DNA of 64,000 nucleotides from Aminobacter aganoensis (GCF_014206975.1 NZ_JACHOU010000006.1:1-64000); one strand, 5' to 3'. Positions 1 to 9,032 are shown, counted from the first letter of the stretch. The notes: generated by a model from the letters alone, not told the origin. Numbers and translations: made by a program.

Positions 1-319
1 CGATGGCATCGGCCACCGACAGCACGTATTTGAGGTCGGCCGAGCCGTCCTCGCCCTGCGGCGTGCCGACCGCGATCATCTGGATCTCGCCATGCTTCAC
101 CGCCATCGAGGCGTCGGTGGTGAACACGATGCGGCCCGCCGCATGGTTGTCGCGCACCAAGGCCTCCAGCCCCGGTTCGAAGATCGGGATGAACCCCTGG
201 TTCAGCCGCTCGACCTTGGCCGCATCGACATCGACGCAGACAACGTCATGCCCGACCTCCGCCAGCACCGCAGCCTGCACAAGACCGACATAGCCGATCC
301 CAAATACCGTAAGCTTCAT
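1..319 (-). CDS. ugd: UDP-glucose 6-dehydrogenase, N-terminal part (runs off the window)
   Basis: Only the first ~106 residues are in the window; the gene continues past base 1. It begins [17 protein letters not shown], which carries the GxGxxG dinucleotide fold of UDP-glucose/GDP-mannose dehydrogenases, followed by the family-typical stretches [15 protein letters not shown] and [13 protein letters not shown]. The family oxidises UDP-glucose to UDP-glucuronate in the cytosol with NAD, supplying acidic polysaccharides. The ATG at 317-319 lies 64 bases after the exoK stop, in the same direction, so it is probably the last visible gene of the exoU-galE-exoK transcript. The symbol could equally be rkpK in rhizobial usage. 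Family assignment is firm, but the C-terminal catalytic Cys cannot be seen. Confidence 0.9.
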   Translation of the reverse strand, partial: MKLTVFGIGYVGLVQAAVLAEVGHDVVCVDVDAAKVERLNQGFIPIFEPGLEALVRDNHAAGRIVFTTDASMAVKHGEIQMIAVGTPQGEDGSADLKYVLSVADAI

Positions 320-383
320 CAGGTCCGTTCCTGTTCGTTGATGATGTTGGGGCGCGGACGTGCCGCGCCAGCCTGTCTGCCGC

Positions 384-1205
384 TCACTGCAGCGTGCAGG
401 CGACCGAGCCTTCGAACTGGCAAGGCTCGCCGAGGGCGGTGAAGGCGACGCGGTCGACGGCCATCGTCACCGGCTTGCCCGGATCCGAGAAGGCCCCCAT
501 CCATTCGCGCAGCGTGTCGGTGCCCCACAGGCTGAAGAAGATCTTCTGCGGGTGGCTGGGCAGTTGCGACGGCTCGGTCACCTCGTGCACGAGCTGGCCG
601 TTGACGTACCAGCGCAGCCGCTCCTTCTCCCACACGAAGGCATAGTCGTTGAAACCCTGGTCGGCGCCACCAGGCACGTCGACGAGCTTCTCGTCGTTGG
701 ACTTGCCGCCGACATAGGCGTTGACCTGCACCTTGGAGGGATCCTTGGTCAGCACCTCGAAATCGATCTCGTCATGCGGCTGTTTGTGCACCGGGCCGAT
801 ATAGGTGAAAAAGGCCGCATTCAGGCCCGAGCCGGTGCCGCTCTTCATCCGCGCCTCGTAGGTGCCGTAGCTGAAGCGTTCCTTGGTCTGCACCTCGCCG
901 CAGGAATAGTCGCGGTTCTTCAACTGCTTCTTCTCGAAGCTCAGCACCAGGTTGCCGTCGGCGACCTGGACCTGTTGTTTTGACCAGGTGCAGTTCTGGT
1001 GCTTGCCGTTGTCCCAGCCGTCGGAGACGAACCAGCGCGAACCGCTCAGCGTGTCGAACGTTTCCACGAAGGACTTGCCCATGGCATCCTGCGCCAGCGC
1101 ACCGCCCGAAGCGGCAAGCAGGCCCGCCAGCGCGACCGACAGGCGCAAGCCCCATGAGCGGCGGCCGATCCGGCCGGCTGCGTGATGTGTGACGTTTGCG
1201 TTCAT
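384..1205 (-). CDS. exoK: Secreted endo-beta-1,3-1,4-glycanase of GH16 (ExoK type)
   Basis: A protein of 273 residues with an N-terminal signal peptide ([17 protein letters not shown], cleavage after AQ) and a GH16 lichenase-type core. The catalytic signature DEIDFE is present, placing the nucleophile at E146, the assisting Asp at D148 and the acid/base at E150. Length and layout match rhizobial ExoK, which trims nascent succinoglycan to lower molecular weight outside the cell. The start is set at ATG 1203-1205, preceded by AAGGA about nine bases upstream. The frame is open 29 codons further, but that stretch has no signal-peptide logic. It sits between a coiled-coil gene and the UDP-glucose dehydrogenase gene, all on the minus strand. 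The exact glycan target is inferred from the exo context. Confidence 0.9.
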   Translation of the reverse strand: MNANVTHHAAGRIGRRSWGLRLSVALAGLLAASGGALAQDAMGKSFVETFDTLSGSRWFVSDGWDNGKHQNCTWSKQQVQVADGNLVLSFEKKQLKNRDYSCGEVQTKERFSYGTYEARMKSGTGSGLNAAFFTYIGPVHKQPHDEIDFEVLTKDPSKVQVNAYVGGKSNDEKLVDVPGGADQGFNDYAFVWEKERLRWYVNGQLVHEVTEPSQLPSHPQKIFFSLWGTDTLREWMGAFSDPGKPVTMAVDRVAFTALGEPCQFEGSVACTLQ

Positions 1206-1322
1206 AGCCAAGTCATCCTTGTGCCTTCGCGCCTCCCGCCCGAGAACCGCATTGCAACTGCCGGCCAGGGGCCTCACCCCGACCGGAAACAACCTCCCAT
1301 CCTCCCGTAAGATTCTGGCCCG

Positions 1323-1724
1323 TCAGGGCCGGCGCCGGACCTCCTCCGGCGCCTCAGCTGCCGACGATCCCTCATCGGCCTTGCGACCTTCGTCGACAAA
1401 CGTGTCCAGCGCATGACGAAGCCCGGCGATGAACTCGGTCTGCCGCCCCAGTGCCTCGATGCGGCGCAGGCAGGTCTTCAGCGATTCCGTCCACCGGTCC
1501 ATGTCGTCGGCCCGCCGCGACGACGCCTCGGAATTGTCCATCGCCTCGACCAGGAAGGCCGCATTGGCCGAGACGGCCTCGTAGCGGTTCCGGATGCCGG
1601 TCCTCTCGGCCTCGATCTCCGAGGTCAGCTGGTCGAGCGAACGTGCCAGCTGTTCGAAGCGGGTCACGTCGGTTTCCCGGTCGCGGTCCGGACTGCGTGT
1701 GCGGAAAGCGAAGATCGATGCCAT
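1323..1724 (-). CDS. Small predicted coiled-coil protein in the exo operon
   Basis: I do not recognise this 133-residue protein. It is charged, has no signal peptide or membrane segment, and is mostly predicted helix. The stretch from about residue 18 to 115 (FEQLARSLDQLTSEIEAE, then SLKTCLRRIEALGRQ) has heptad-like spacing of Leu/Ile/Ala consistent with a coiled coil. The tail is disordered (Glu/Ala/Arg-rich). It starts seven bases after the galE stop and is followed 117 bases later by exoK, so it is almost certainly co-transcribed with exopolysaccharide genes. A structural or regulatory accessory role in polysaccharide production is possible but unproven. Confidence 0.7.
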   Translation of the reverse strand: MASIFAFRTRSPDRDRETDVTRFEQLARSLDQLTSEIEAERTGIRNRYEAVSANAAFLVEAMDNSEASSRRADDMDRWTESLKTCLRRIEALGRQTEFIAGLRHALDTFVDEGRKADEGSSAAEAPEEVRRRP

Positions 1725-1730
1725 GCCCTT

Positions 1731-2723
1731 CTACTCCACGTTTGCCCGAGCGTGCCAGTTCCAGGCGCTCGACACAATCGCGGCGAGGTCGTGGCGTGGG
1801 GTCCAGCCAAGCACGTGGCGTGCCCTCGAATTGTCGGCGACGAGCGACGGTGCGTCGCCTTCGCGCCGCGGCGCCTGCTCCACCGGGAATGTCCGGCCCG
1901 AAACCTGCGCCACCATCGACAGCAATTCCTTGACCGTCGTGCCCTGCCCCGTGCCCAGGTTCAGCGCGACGCTGTCGCCGCCCTCGATCAGGTATTGCAC
2001 GGCGCGGCTATGCGCGTCGGCAAGGTCCAGAACGTGGATGAAATCGCGGACGCAGGAGCCGTCGCGGGTGTCGTAATCGTCGCCGAACACGCTGAAGCCG
2101 GCACGGCGGCCGAGAGCTGCGTCGATCGCCAGCGGGATGGCATGCGTCTCGGGATCGTGGCGTTCGCCGATGCGTCCTTCGGGATCGGCGCCGGCGGCGT
2201 TGAAATAGCGCAGCAGCACCGACCGGAAGCCCTCGTAGCGGTCGAGGTCGCGCAACATGTCCTCGACGATCAGCTTGCTGCGGCCATAGGGATTGATCGG
2301 CTGCTGCCGGTGCGTCTCGCGCATCGGCGTCTCTTCCGGCTCGCCATAGGTGGCGCAGGTCGAGGAAAACACCAGCCGCTTGCATCCCGCGGCATTGGCG
2401 GCGGCAAACAGGTTCAGCGACCCCGCGACGTTGTTCTCGAAGAAGGCGATCGGGTTCCTGACCGATTCCCCGACCTCGATCAGCGCGGCGAAATGGATGA
2501 CGGCCGCCGGCTGGTACCTGGCGAACACCTCGTCCAGCCGCGCGCGATCCCGGATGTCGCCTTCCTCGAGCGGTCCCCATTTGACGAATTCGGGGTGGCC
2601 GTTGCTGAAATTGTCATAGACGACGGGGCGAAAGCCCCTCCGCGCCAGGTCGAGGCAGGTGTGGGAGCCGATATAGCCGCCGCCGCCGACGACCAGAATG
2701 TCCTTGATGTCCGATGCTGTCAC
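1731..2723 (-). CDS. galE: UDP-glucose 4-epimerase
   Basis: An extended short-chain dehydrogenase of 330 residues, the usual length for GalE/ExoB. Visible motifs are the NAD-binding GGGGYIGS near residue 13, the FSSTCATYG serine/threonine segment, and the catalytic pair YGRSK. It interconverts UDP-glucose and UDP-galactose and so supplies the galactose of succinoglycan-type polymers; the rhizobial name is exoB. The start is GTG at 2721-2723, which overlaps the stop of the upstream glycosyltransferase gene (GTGA, bases 2720-2723), so the two are probably translationally coupled. The next gene begins seven bases after its stop. Confidence 0.93.
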   Translation of the reverse strand: MTASDIKDILVVGGGGYIGSHTCLDLARRGFRPVVYDNFSNGHPEFVKWGPLEEGDIRDRARLDEVFARYQPAAVIHFAALIEVGESVRNPIAFFENNVAGSLNLFAAANAAGCKRLVFSSTCATYGEPEETPMRETHRQQPINPYGRSKLIVEDMLRDLDRYEGFRSVLLRYFNAAGADPEGRIGERHDPETHAIPLAIDAALGRRAGFSVFGDDYDTRDGSCVRDFIHVLDLADAHSRAVQYLIEGGDSVALNLGTGQGTTVKELLSMVAQVSGRTFPVEQAPRREGDAPSLVADNSRARHVLGWTPRHDLAAIVSSAWNWHARANVE

Positions 2724-3730
2724 GTCCGGGCACCTGCGTTCTCGGCCGCCATCAGGTAGCGCAGGCGCGGTTCACGAGCCGGAGACACCGAACCAGAGCC
2801 CGTCAACGCATCGAACTTGTCCATGGCCACCCCGCGGACGACCGCCAGGAAGTTGGCGGGCGATGCCATCGCGAACTTCGCTGCCGCTGCCAAGCCGTCG
2901 GCCGCCTTGAGGTCGAGGAAACGCCGCAGGCGATACTTGTCGCGCACATGGCGCTCGTGGCGGCGAAGGACGCGCTGGTGTTGCGTCGCCAGTCCGGGTT
3001 GCGCCAAAAGCCCGAGATCGGCATCGGCCAGGCGCCGCAGATCCTCGGTGCGGTGCTGGCCGCTCAGCGAATTGGGCCGCACCACCGCACAGTAGCCGCA
3101 GGACCTGATGAACTTGAAACGGGCGCCCGCCAGCATGGCCCCGGCGTAGAGCGCATAGTCTTCGCCGAGCCGCAAATTTTCGTCGTAGCCCAGCCCCGTC
3201 CGCTCCAGCATCTCGCGCCGCATCACCGGCTTGAGGAAGCCCAGTTCGCCGCGCTGGACGCCGCGGCTGGAAATGTTGCCCGCGATGAATTGCGCGAAAT
3301 CGAGCTGCGCCGGATCGGCATCGAATTGCGCGATGTCGCCCGCCAGCACGTCGCGCACCGAGGCATGTTCCACGAAGACGATGTTGTCGGCGACAAGGTC
3401 CCAGTCATCGCCGGCGACAAGGTTCGCGAACCGCCCGGGCAGGATGAAATCGTCGGCGTCCAGGATGCTGATCAGTGCCGATCTGGAGTTGCGGATCGCC
3501 ATGTTGCGCGCAAATGAGGGGCCGCGATTGACGTCAAGCCGCAGCACCACAAGGCGGCCGCTGCCATCGTCGGCAGCCCGCGCCACGGCTTCGGTCGCAT
3601 CGGTCGAAGCATCGTCCACGACCACGACCTCGGCCACTTCGGGCTCCAGCAGCGCCGAAGTGATGGCCGTCGTGATCGTTTCCGCCGCGTTGCGCGCAGC
3701 AATGATGACACAGACGTCGGTTCCGCTCAC
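2720..3730 (-). CDS. exoU: Family 2 glycosyltransferase, ExoU-like
   Basis: An inverting GT-A family 2 glycosyltransferase of 336 residues. The N-terminal nucleotide-binding half shows VCVIIAARNAAETI, VVVVDDASTDAT and the DXD-type metal site ILDADDF. ExoU adds a glucose in the succinoglycan side chain in Sinorhizobium, and the length and the neighbouring galE, exoK, exoX and exoY support that assignment. Another Exo transferase such as ExoW cannot be excluded without an alignment. I chose the GTG at 3728-3730, preceded by GGAAAGG, over an upstream start at 3799, because family members begin just before the VIIAARN strand. It acts on the cytoplasmic face of the membrane. Confidence 0.75.
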   Translation of the reverse strand: MSGTDVCVIIAARNAAETITTAITSALLEPEVAEVVVVDDASTDATEAVARAADDGSGRLVVLRLDVNRGPSFARNMAIRNSRSALISILDADDFILPGRFANLVAGDDWDLVADNIVFVEHASVRDVLAGDIAQFDADPAQLDFAQFIAGNISSRGVQRGELGFLKPVMRREMLERTGLGYDENLRLGEDYALYAGAMLAGARFKFIRSCGYCAVVRPNSLSGQHRTEDLRRLADADLGLLAQPGLATQHQRVLRRHERHVRDKYRLRRFLDLKAADGLAAAAKFAMASPANFLAVVRGVAMDKFDALTGSGSVSPAREPRLRYLMAAENAGART

Positions 3731-4042
3731 GTCGTTGCCTTTCCGTCTTAGCCCGCCGACGCAAGAGCTATATTGCACCTGCGAACAAGGGAACCCCAAC
3801 TTTTGTTACGGCGCTTCACCGTTGGGGTCGCAAGGACCCGGTGCCGACCGCCGCGACATGCGGCTTTCCAAGGCTTGTGGGCGTGTCGATTTGATCACGC
3901 CAACTAACGCCGCTATCTGCAGCGGTGACATCGCGGCATCACGCGACGGCGGGCGGAGCTGGGCAAGATGATGCTCGGAAAAGCGTCGGCGATTCCCGAC
4001 AAATCCAGCCGGCGGGCGGCCGTGGATGATGCAGCAACGGCC
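3731..4042. other. Non-coding gap between exoU start and exoX stop
   Basis: This 312-base stretch has no convincing gene. It must hold the promoter of the exoU-galE-exoK transcript (minus strand). A TATAGC hexamer on the minus strand around 3767-3772 could be a -10 element, but no well-spaced -35 partner is clear. No strong terminator hairpin for exoX was seen. Confidence 0.4.
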
Positions 4043-4318
4043 CTAGTGCGCGCTGCCCTTTGGCGTCAGGTCGTCGGCTGGAACTGCCGGAGTTCCGTCG
4101 GCCACTGCCTTGGTGTTCTTGATTTCGGCCGTGTTCGGGCTCGCGCGCAACACCATGGCCAGGATGACAAGGAAGTATCCGACTTGAAGAATCACGGCGC
4201 AGGCCAGCACGCGCAGCAAGATCGTGCCCCAGCTGGCAGCATCGAGATAGGACCATAGTGCCACGATGGCGATCACCATCGCCATGCCGAACACGAATTT
4301 TGGCAGAGTCATGGCCAC
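4043..4318 (-). CDS. exoX: ExoX-like exopolysaccharide production repressor
   Basis: A 91-residue inner-membrane protein with two hydrophobic segments (about residues 8-25 and 33-57: FGMAMVIAIVALWSYL and VLACAVILQVGYFLVILAMV) and a short polar C-terminus. Size, topology and position directly upstream of exoY on the opposite strand match rhizobial ExoX, which post-translationally inhibits ExoY; an excess of ExoX over ExoY blocks succinoglycan production. The frame starts with GTG at 4316-4318. The ATG two codons later (4310-4312) is an equally likely start, and neither has a good Shine-Dalgarno. The identification rests on position and topology more than on sequence motifs. Confidence 0.75.
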   Translation of the reverse strand: MAMTLPKFVFGMAMVIAIVALWSYLDAASWGTILLRVLACAVILQVGYFLVILAMVLRASPNTAEIKNTKAVADGTPAVPADDLTPKGSAH

Positions 4319-4925
4319 TGACCGTCAGGCCCGAGGCATCGGCACTGAATTCGTCACCATGTTGCTTGCAACTCCCCTGGCCCTGAAAGCTCCACCCACA
4401 TCCGTTCCTTCGACATATTCTGATGCCGGCATGCTGGCTGGCGATCGGCCGCAGGAACGTCATTTCATTATATTGAGCCACCCAGCAGTCAGCAAGCGGA
4501 GCCCTGTTTCGCGACGAGTCCTGCCGTCAACCTGGGATGTTGCATTGCACTGTCACAGACAATCGACAGTCTCGCCATTTTTCATTCAAGTCGCCATTAT
4601 TTCCGAATATTTTGCCTTGTACACGTATGTTTTGTAACATGTTTCATAATCTGACACCCATTTTTAGAATGATTACAAACATGGTTGGAATTTAACCTTT
4701 AACATTTCCCACAGATCGACATATTCGATTCTGCTCAAGCATTGAGGCTATGGACATAAAACTGTCGCATTGAAATTTTCTTGTGCACGCCATGCACGGA
4801 TTTTGGTCATCTACTGATAGAAATATTTCACGCGTCAAAAAAACGTGTGTTGCAGCGCAGCATGCCGGCCATATCCTGTCACAGGGCGATTCTGGGGCGA
4901 TTTATCGACCAATTGGAGTTGCAGC
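4319..4925. promoter_or_regulatory. AT-rich divergent control region between exoX and exoY
   Basis: About 600 bases without a gene, strikingly AT-rich from about 4560 to 4800 compared with the GC-rich surroundings. It must carry the promoters of exoX (minus) and exoYFQ (plus). An imperfect inverted repeat (CATGTTTCATAATC near 4638 against GATTACAAACATG near 4667-4680) and a Pho-box-like site at 4552-4569 are visible. In Sinorhizobium this same gap is the target of MucR-type regulation, and MucR prefers AT-rich tracts. Binding here is inference. Confidence 0.6.
4552..4569 (-). promoter_or_regulatory. Possible weak Pho box upstream of exoX
   Basis: Read on the minus strand this is CTGTCGA-TTGT-CTGTGAC, two half-sites spaced exactly as in PhoB boxes (7+4+7) and matching CTGTCAT-N4-CTGTCAT at 10 of 14 positions. 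The score is modest and may be chance. Confidence 0.3.
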
Positions 4926-5600
4926 ATGAGGGATCTGGCCAAGTCTACGAGCTTGGAGTTTCCACACGTCGCCACCGACCTTCCCCCTCTGGGTGGTGTG
5001 GCCAAGCGCGGATTCGACATCATCGGTGCGGGTCTCGGGATTATCGCATTAAGCCCGTTGTTCCTGCTCATTGCCTTGTTGGTGAAGGCGTCGGACGGCG
5101 GCTCCGTGTTCTACGGCCATCGCCGGATCGGCCGTGGCGGGCGTATCTTCCAATGCCTCAAGTTCCGCACGATGGTCCCCAACGGGGATGCGGTCCTTGC
5201 TGCCCATTTTCGCAACGACCCGGAAGCCAGGGCCGAATGGGACGCGACGCGCAAGCTCAAGGACGACCCGCGCGTCACGCGTGTCGGCACCGTGCTGCGC
5301 AAGCTGAGCCTCGACGAGCTGCCGCAGATCCTCAACATCCTTCTCGGCGACATGAGCATCGTCGGCCCACGCCCCGTGGTCCGCGACGAACTCGACTATT
5401 ATGGCAAGGCGGTCGTCTTCTATCTCAAGTCGCGGCCGGGCCTCACCGGACTGTGGCAGGTCAGCGGGCGCAACGACGTTTCTTATGACAGCCGCGTCGC
5501 GTTCGACCGTCACTATGTCGAGAACTGGTCGCTGGCCGAAGACATCCGCATCATCCTCAAGACGGTCCCGGCCGTCTGCCTGTCGCGCGGCAGCTACTGA
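4926..5600 (+). CDS. exoY: ExoY-type galactosyl-1-phosphate transferase
   Basis: A bacterial sugar transferase (undecaprenyl-phosphate galactose phosphotransferase) of 224 residues, the normal ExoY length. It has one N-terminal membrane segment (GFDIIGAGLGIIALSPLFLLI, with the family KRGFD start), then FYGHRRIGRGGRIFQCLKFRTM and, near the end, DELPQILNILLGDMSIVGPRP and RPGLTGLWQVSGRN, all hallmarks of the family. It starts the lipid-linked succinoglycan repeat unit by moving Gal-1-P to undecaprenyl phosphate. The start is ATG 4926 with GGAG nine bases before it; an upstream in-frame ATG at 4845 would add unrelated residues. It is the first gene of exoY-exoF-exoQ. Confidence 0.93.
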   Translation: MRDLAKSTSLEFPHVATDLPPLGGVAKRGFDIIGAGLGIIALSPLFLLIALLVKASDGGSVFYGHRRIGRGGRIFQCLKFRTMVPNGDAVLAAHFRNDPEARAEWDATRKLKDDPRVTRVGTVLRKLSLDELPQILNILLGDMSIVGPRPVVRDELDYYGKAVVFYLKSRPGLTGLWQVSGRNDVSYDSRVAFDRHYVENWSLAEDIRIILKTVPAVCLSRGSY

Positions 5601-5697
5601 GCTTGCCGCAATCGAGGCTGCGCCCACGTGGGGGCGCGCAGCTTCTCCCGCCCGCGGGCTCCAAGAGATCCCCGCGGCCCACGAACGGACGACGACC

Positions 5698-6951
5698 TTG
5701 AACCGAAACCTCGATCCCAATCGCCGCACGCGACGCCTGCTCAGGCTGGGCGGCGCGCTCTGCCTCACGCTGGCCATTTCGGCGTCCACCGCCCTTGCCC
5801 AGGACTACCAGCTCGGAACCCAGGACAAGCTGACCATCCGCGTCGTCGAATGGCAGACGGTCGAAGGCGCCTTCCGCGACTGGTCCTCGGTCAGCGGTGA
5901 ATACACGATCGGGCCGTCGGGCAATCTTTCCTTGCCATTCGTCGGTGAAACGAAGGCCGCGGGCAAGACGACGGCCGAGATCGCCGAGACGATCGGCAAG
6001 ACGCTGCAGGACAAGTTCGGCCTTTCCGACCGCCCCGAGGCGTCGGTCGAGGTGGCCCAGTTCCGCCCGTTCTACATCTCCGGCGACATCCAGACGCCGG
6101 GCCAGTATGCCTATGCCCCCGACCTGACCGTGCTCAAGGCGATCAGCATTGCCGGCGGCATGCGCCGCGGCGCCGACGGCGCCCGTACCGAGCGCGACCT
6201 CATCACCGCCGAAGGCAGCCATGCCGTGCTGTCCGACGAGCAGCTTCGGCTGATGGTGACCCGCGCAAGAATCGATGCCGAGCTCGCCGGCAAGACCGAG
6301 GTCGAAGCGCCGAAGGAGATCGCCGCCCTGCCGGCGGTACCGGGCATGATCGCCAACGAGACCGCCATCATGGCCTCGCGCCAGAAGAAACTCACCTTGA
6401 GGCTGCAGGCGCTCGAGGAGCTCAAGGGCCTGCTCGAACAGGAGATCGTCTCTCTGGGCCAGAAGTCCGAAACCCAGAAGCGCCAGGTGGAGCTCGCCAG
6501 GAAGGAGCTCAGCGGCATCGACACGCTGGCCCAGAAGGGCCTCGTGGTGAACACGCGCGTGCTGTCGACCGAGCGCTCAATCGCCGAGATGGAAGGCAAG
6601 ATCCTCGATCTGGAGACTGCCATGCTGCGGGCCAAGCAGGACATCAGCAAGGCCGAGCAGGAAGCGATCGACCTCAAGAACGACGGCGAGTCCGAACTGG
6701 CGGTCGAGCGGCAGAAGGTCGTCGGCGAACTCAACGCCGTCACGCTCAAGCTCGGAATGCAGAAGGGCCTGATCGCCGAGGCAGGCGGCACGGCCCCCGC
6801 CGCGGCCGGCACCGAACAGGCGATTTCTTATGTCCTCGTCCGCAAGGACGGCAATGGCAAGAGCAAGGACATCACTGCCGCCGAAGACATGCCCGTCCTG
6901 CCCGGCGATGTGCTCAAGGTGAAGCGGATGGGCGACCCGCTCATTCAGTAG
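5698..6951 (+). CDS. exoF: ExoF-type periplasmic polysaccharide export protein
   Basis: A protein of 417 residues, close to the ~421 of Sinorhizobium ExoF. It has a signal peptide (GGALCLTLAISASTALAQ), then a Wza-like polysaccharide export domain (YQLGTQDKLTIRVVEW, later YISGDIQTPGQYAY and LTVLKAISIAGG), followed by a long coiled coil from about residue 210 to 355. It is thought to form part of the succinoglycan export channel. No ATG precedes the signal peptide. TTG at 5698-5700 is the only sensible start, with a weak GGACGACGACC leader. It lies 97 bases after exoY and 12 before exoQ. Confidence 0.9.
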   Translation: MNRNLDPNRRTRRLLRLGGALCLTLAISASTALAQDYQLGTQDKLTIRVVEWQTVEGAFRDWSSVSGEYTIGPSGNLSLPFVGETKAAGKTTAEIAETIGKTLQDKFGLSDRPEASVEVAQFRPFYISGDIQTPGQYAYAPDLTVLKAISIAGGMRRGADGARTERDLITAEGSHAVLSDEQLRLMVTRARIDAELAGKTEVEAPKEIAALPAVPGMIANETAIMASRQKKLTLRLQALEELKGLLEQEIVSLGQKSETQKRQVELARKELSGIDTLAQKGLVVNTRVLSTERSIAEMEGKILDLETAMLRAKQDISKAEQEAIDLKNDGESELAVERQKVVGELNAVTLKLGMQKGLIAEAGGTAPAAAGTEQAISYVLVRKDGNGKSKDITAAEDMPVLPGDVLKVKRMGDPLIQ

Positions 6952-6963
6952 CGGCCAGGCGCC

Positions 6964-8250
6964 ATGCGGATCAGGAAATCCACTCTGGTCGAACCCGGCC
7001 ACAACACGCTCTACGGCGCCTTCGCGGTCGCCGTATCGTTCTTCGTGTTCGCCTATTCGTTCCGCATCGGCCAGATCTCGATCCTGATGTATTATGCGGT
7101 CTGGCTCCCGCTGGTCCTTGTCGACTATCGGTTCACGCTCGGCCGCCTCGCCGCATCGCCGCAACTTCTCGCTTTCGCGCTGCTTGCCTGCCTGTCCTAT
7201 TTCTGGTCCGACGCGCCCGACGTGACCAGCCGGGCAGCGCTCCAGTATCTGTCGCACGTCGTCTGCGCCGTGATCGCGGCCCGGGTGATCGATGCGCGCA
7301 CCCTGTCCATCGGCGCCATCGCCGGCGTCGCCGTCATCCTCACCTATTCGATGCTCGTCGGCGGCTATGTCTATGACGCGCTCGACGGCACCTACAGCTT
7401 CGTCGGCGCATTCGGCTCGAAGAACCAGCTTGGCTTCTACGCCTCGCTGGGTGTGCTCTTCGGCTGCTACTTCGCGCTGTTTCAGACGCGCGGCCGCATC
7501 GCCCGCCTGCTTGCGCTGGGCGTCGTCGCACTTTCGGCGGCCTCGCTGGTCCTGTCGCAATCGGCAACCTCGATGCTCGCCACCCCCGCAGCGGTAGCCA
7601 TGGTCGTCGTCATTGCCGGACTGGAGGCGTTCTCGCCGACCCACCGCCGGATCTTCTTCGCCGCCGGCCTCGTTTTTGCCGGAACGGCGGTGCTGGCGGC
7701 GCTCAATGCCGGCGCGATCGACATGGTGCTTGGCGCCTTCGGCAAGGATTCGACGCTGACCGGCCGCACCTATCTCTGGCAGCAGGGCTTCGACGCCGCG
7801 GCAAACACGCCGCTGCTCGGCATCGGTTATGCCGCCTATTGGGTCCAGGGCTTCTCCGAGGCGGAGCGGCTGTGGAACGAGTTCTACATCACCTCCCGCA
7901 CCGGCTTCCATTTCCACAACACCTATATCGAGGCGCTGGTGGAACTCGGCTATGTCGGCGCGGCGATGATCGTGCTGCCGCTGCTCGCCATCCTTAGGCT
8001 GTGCATCTCGCGGCTACTCGGCGAAGGCGACTGGATCGAGCCGCTGCTGCAGACGGGCCTGCTTGCCCTGCTGGTCATCCGCTCCTTCTTCGAGGTCGAC
8101 ATCCTCCAGCCCTATGTCATCGGCTCGTTTCTGCTCTACTACTGCTGGGCACGGGCCAAGGAACCGGCAACACGACCGGCCGTGCCGGCTTCACCGGCCC
8201 GGCAGGTGGAGTTCGGGCCCGGCGGCGTCGCCGCCCATTACAATCACTGA
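6964..8250 (+). CDS. exoQ: ExoQ-type polysaccharide polymerase (O-antigen ligase family)
   Basis: A polytopic inner-membrane protein of 428 residues with about ten or more hydrophobic segments from residue 15 to 405. The large periplasmic loop holds GRTYLWQQGFDAAANTPLLGIGYAAYW and the conserved HFHNTYIEALVELGYVG of the Wzy/O-antigen ligase superfamily. In succinoglycan synthesis ExoQ polymerises octasaccharide units into high-molecular-weight chains. It follows exoF by 12 bases, completing exoY-exoF-exoQ. Its last seven bases overlap the end of the convergent phnF gene, and no terminator hairpin separates them. Confidence 0.9.
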   Translation: MRIRKSTLVEPGHNTLYGAFAVAVSFFVFAYSFRIGQISILMYYAVWLPLVLVDYRFTLGRLAASPQLLAFALLACLSYFWSDAPDVTSRAALQYLSHVVCAVIAARVIDARTLSIGAIAGVAVILTYSMLVGGYVYDALDGTYSFVGAFGSKNQLGFYASLGVLFGCYFALFQTRGRIARLLALGVVALSAASLVLSQSATSMLATPAAVAMVVVIAGLEAFSPTHRRIFFAAGLVFAGTAVLAALNAGAIDMVLGAFGKDSTLTGRTYLWQQGFDAAANTPLLGIGYAAYWVQGFSEAERLWNEFYITSRTGFHFHNTYIEALVELGYVGAAMIVLPLLAILRLCISRLLGEGDWIEPLLQTGLLALLVIRSFFEVDILQPYVIGSFLLYYCWARAKEPATRPAVPASPARQVEFGPGGVAAHYNH

Positions 8251-9032
8251 AGCTCGGTCGAGACGCTGAGCTCCACCCTGTCGGCAACGAAGCGCGTCTC
8301 GGCATACTGGATCGGCACGCCCTCGGCATCGACATTGACCGCAACCGCGACCAGCACGATGGCTCCCGCCGACAGCTTGAGGTCGGCAAGATCGGCCGCA
8401 TCGGCATGGCGGGCGGATACCAGCGTCGACTTGCGGAAATAGTCCTCGATGCCATAGCGCTGGAAAGCGAGCGTGATCGAGCCCGTCTCGGCATAGGCCT
8501 CGGCGTAGCCGGGAAACCGCTCCGCATCGAACCAGCTTGTGGCGCGCGACACCGGCCGTTCGTCGGCCTCGCTCAGCGTTTCCAGCCTGACAACGGCCGC
8601 GCCTTCCGCAAGGCCGAGCCCTTCCGCCACGCGCCGCGGCGCCGGCTCCACGGCATGGGCGAGCAGGCTGCTGCGCCGATCGCGCGCCTGGCTGCGCAGG
8701 CCGGTGGAAAAGCGCGTCCGCGCCGAGATCGGAAAGGAGAGTTTCTGCCGGCTCTCGACGAAGGTCCCCCTGCCTTGCTCGGCCCGGAGCACGCCTTCCT
8801 GCACAAGTGCGGCAATCGCGCTGCGCAGCGTGTGGCGGTTAACGCCGAAGCGCTCGGACAGGACCATCTCAGGCGGCAGCTTGCCGTCGCCGCCCAGCGT
8901 TCCCGCCGAAATCGCCTGCCGGATCTGGTCGGCGATCTGGCGCCACAGCGCCACCCCGCTCTTGCGCGTCACCGCCTGTTTCTGTCCCTGCCCGCTCAAA
9001 TCCACCGCCCCTGTTTGCGACCTGTCATGCAC
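8244..9032 (-). CDS. phnF: GntR/HutC-family phosphonate regulator PhnF
   Basis: A transcription factor with an N-terminal winged helix (LWRQIADQIRQAISAG, then LPPEMVLSERFGVNRHTLRSAIAALVQEGVLRAEQGRGTFV) and a C-terminal UTRA ligand-binding domain of about 140 residues. It is divergent from phnGHIJKL, the typical PhnF position. The longest frame opens with GTG at 9030-9032, but that start lies inside a Pho box, so GTG 9003-9005 or 8970-8972 (just before SGVALWRQ, where most family members begin) is more likely. PhnF proteins repress phn operons. The likely operator is the inverted repeat at 9075-9094. Confidence 0.88.
   Translation of the reverse strand: MHDRSQTGAVDLSGQGQKQAVTRKSGVALWRQIADQIRQAISAGTLGGDGKLPPEMVLSERFGVNRHTLRSAIAALVQEGVLRAEQGRGTFVESRQKLSFPISARTRFSTGLRSQARDRRSSLLAHAVEPAPRRVAEGLGLAEGAAVVRLETLSEADERPVSRATSWFDAERFPGYAEAYAETGSITLAFQRYGIEDYFRKSTLVSARHADAADLADLKLSAGAIVLVAVAVNVDAEGVPIQYAETRFVADRVELSVSTELQ

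Noticed and set aside
3939-4481. A 180-residue minus-strand frame over exoX
   Set aside because: Its composition is out of keeping (Arg/His/Cys-rich) and it conflicts with the membrane protein exoX in another frame.
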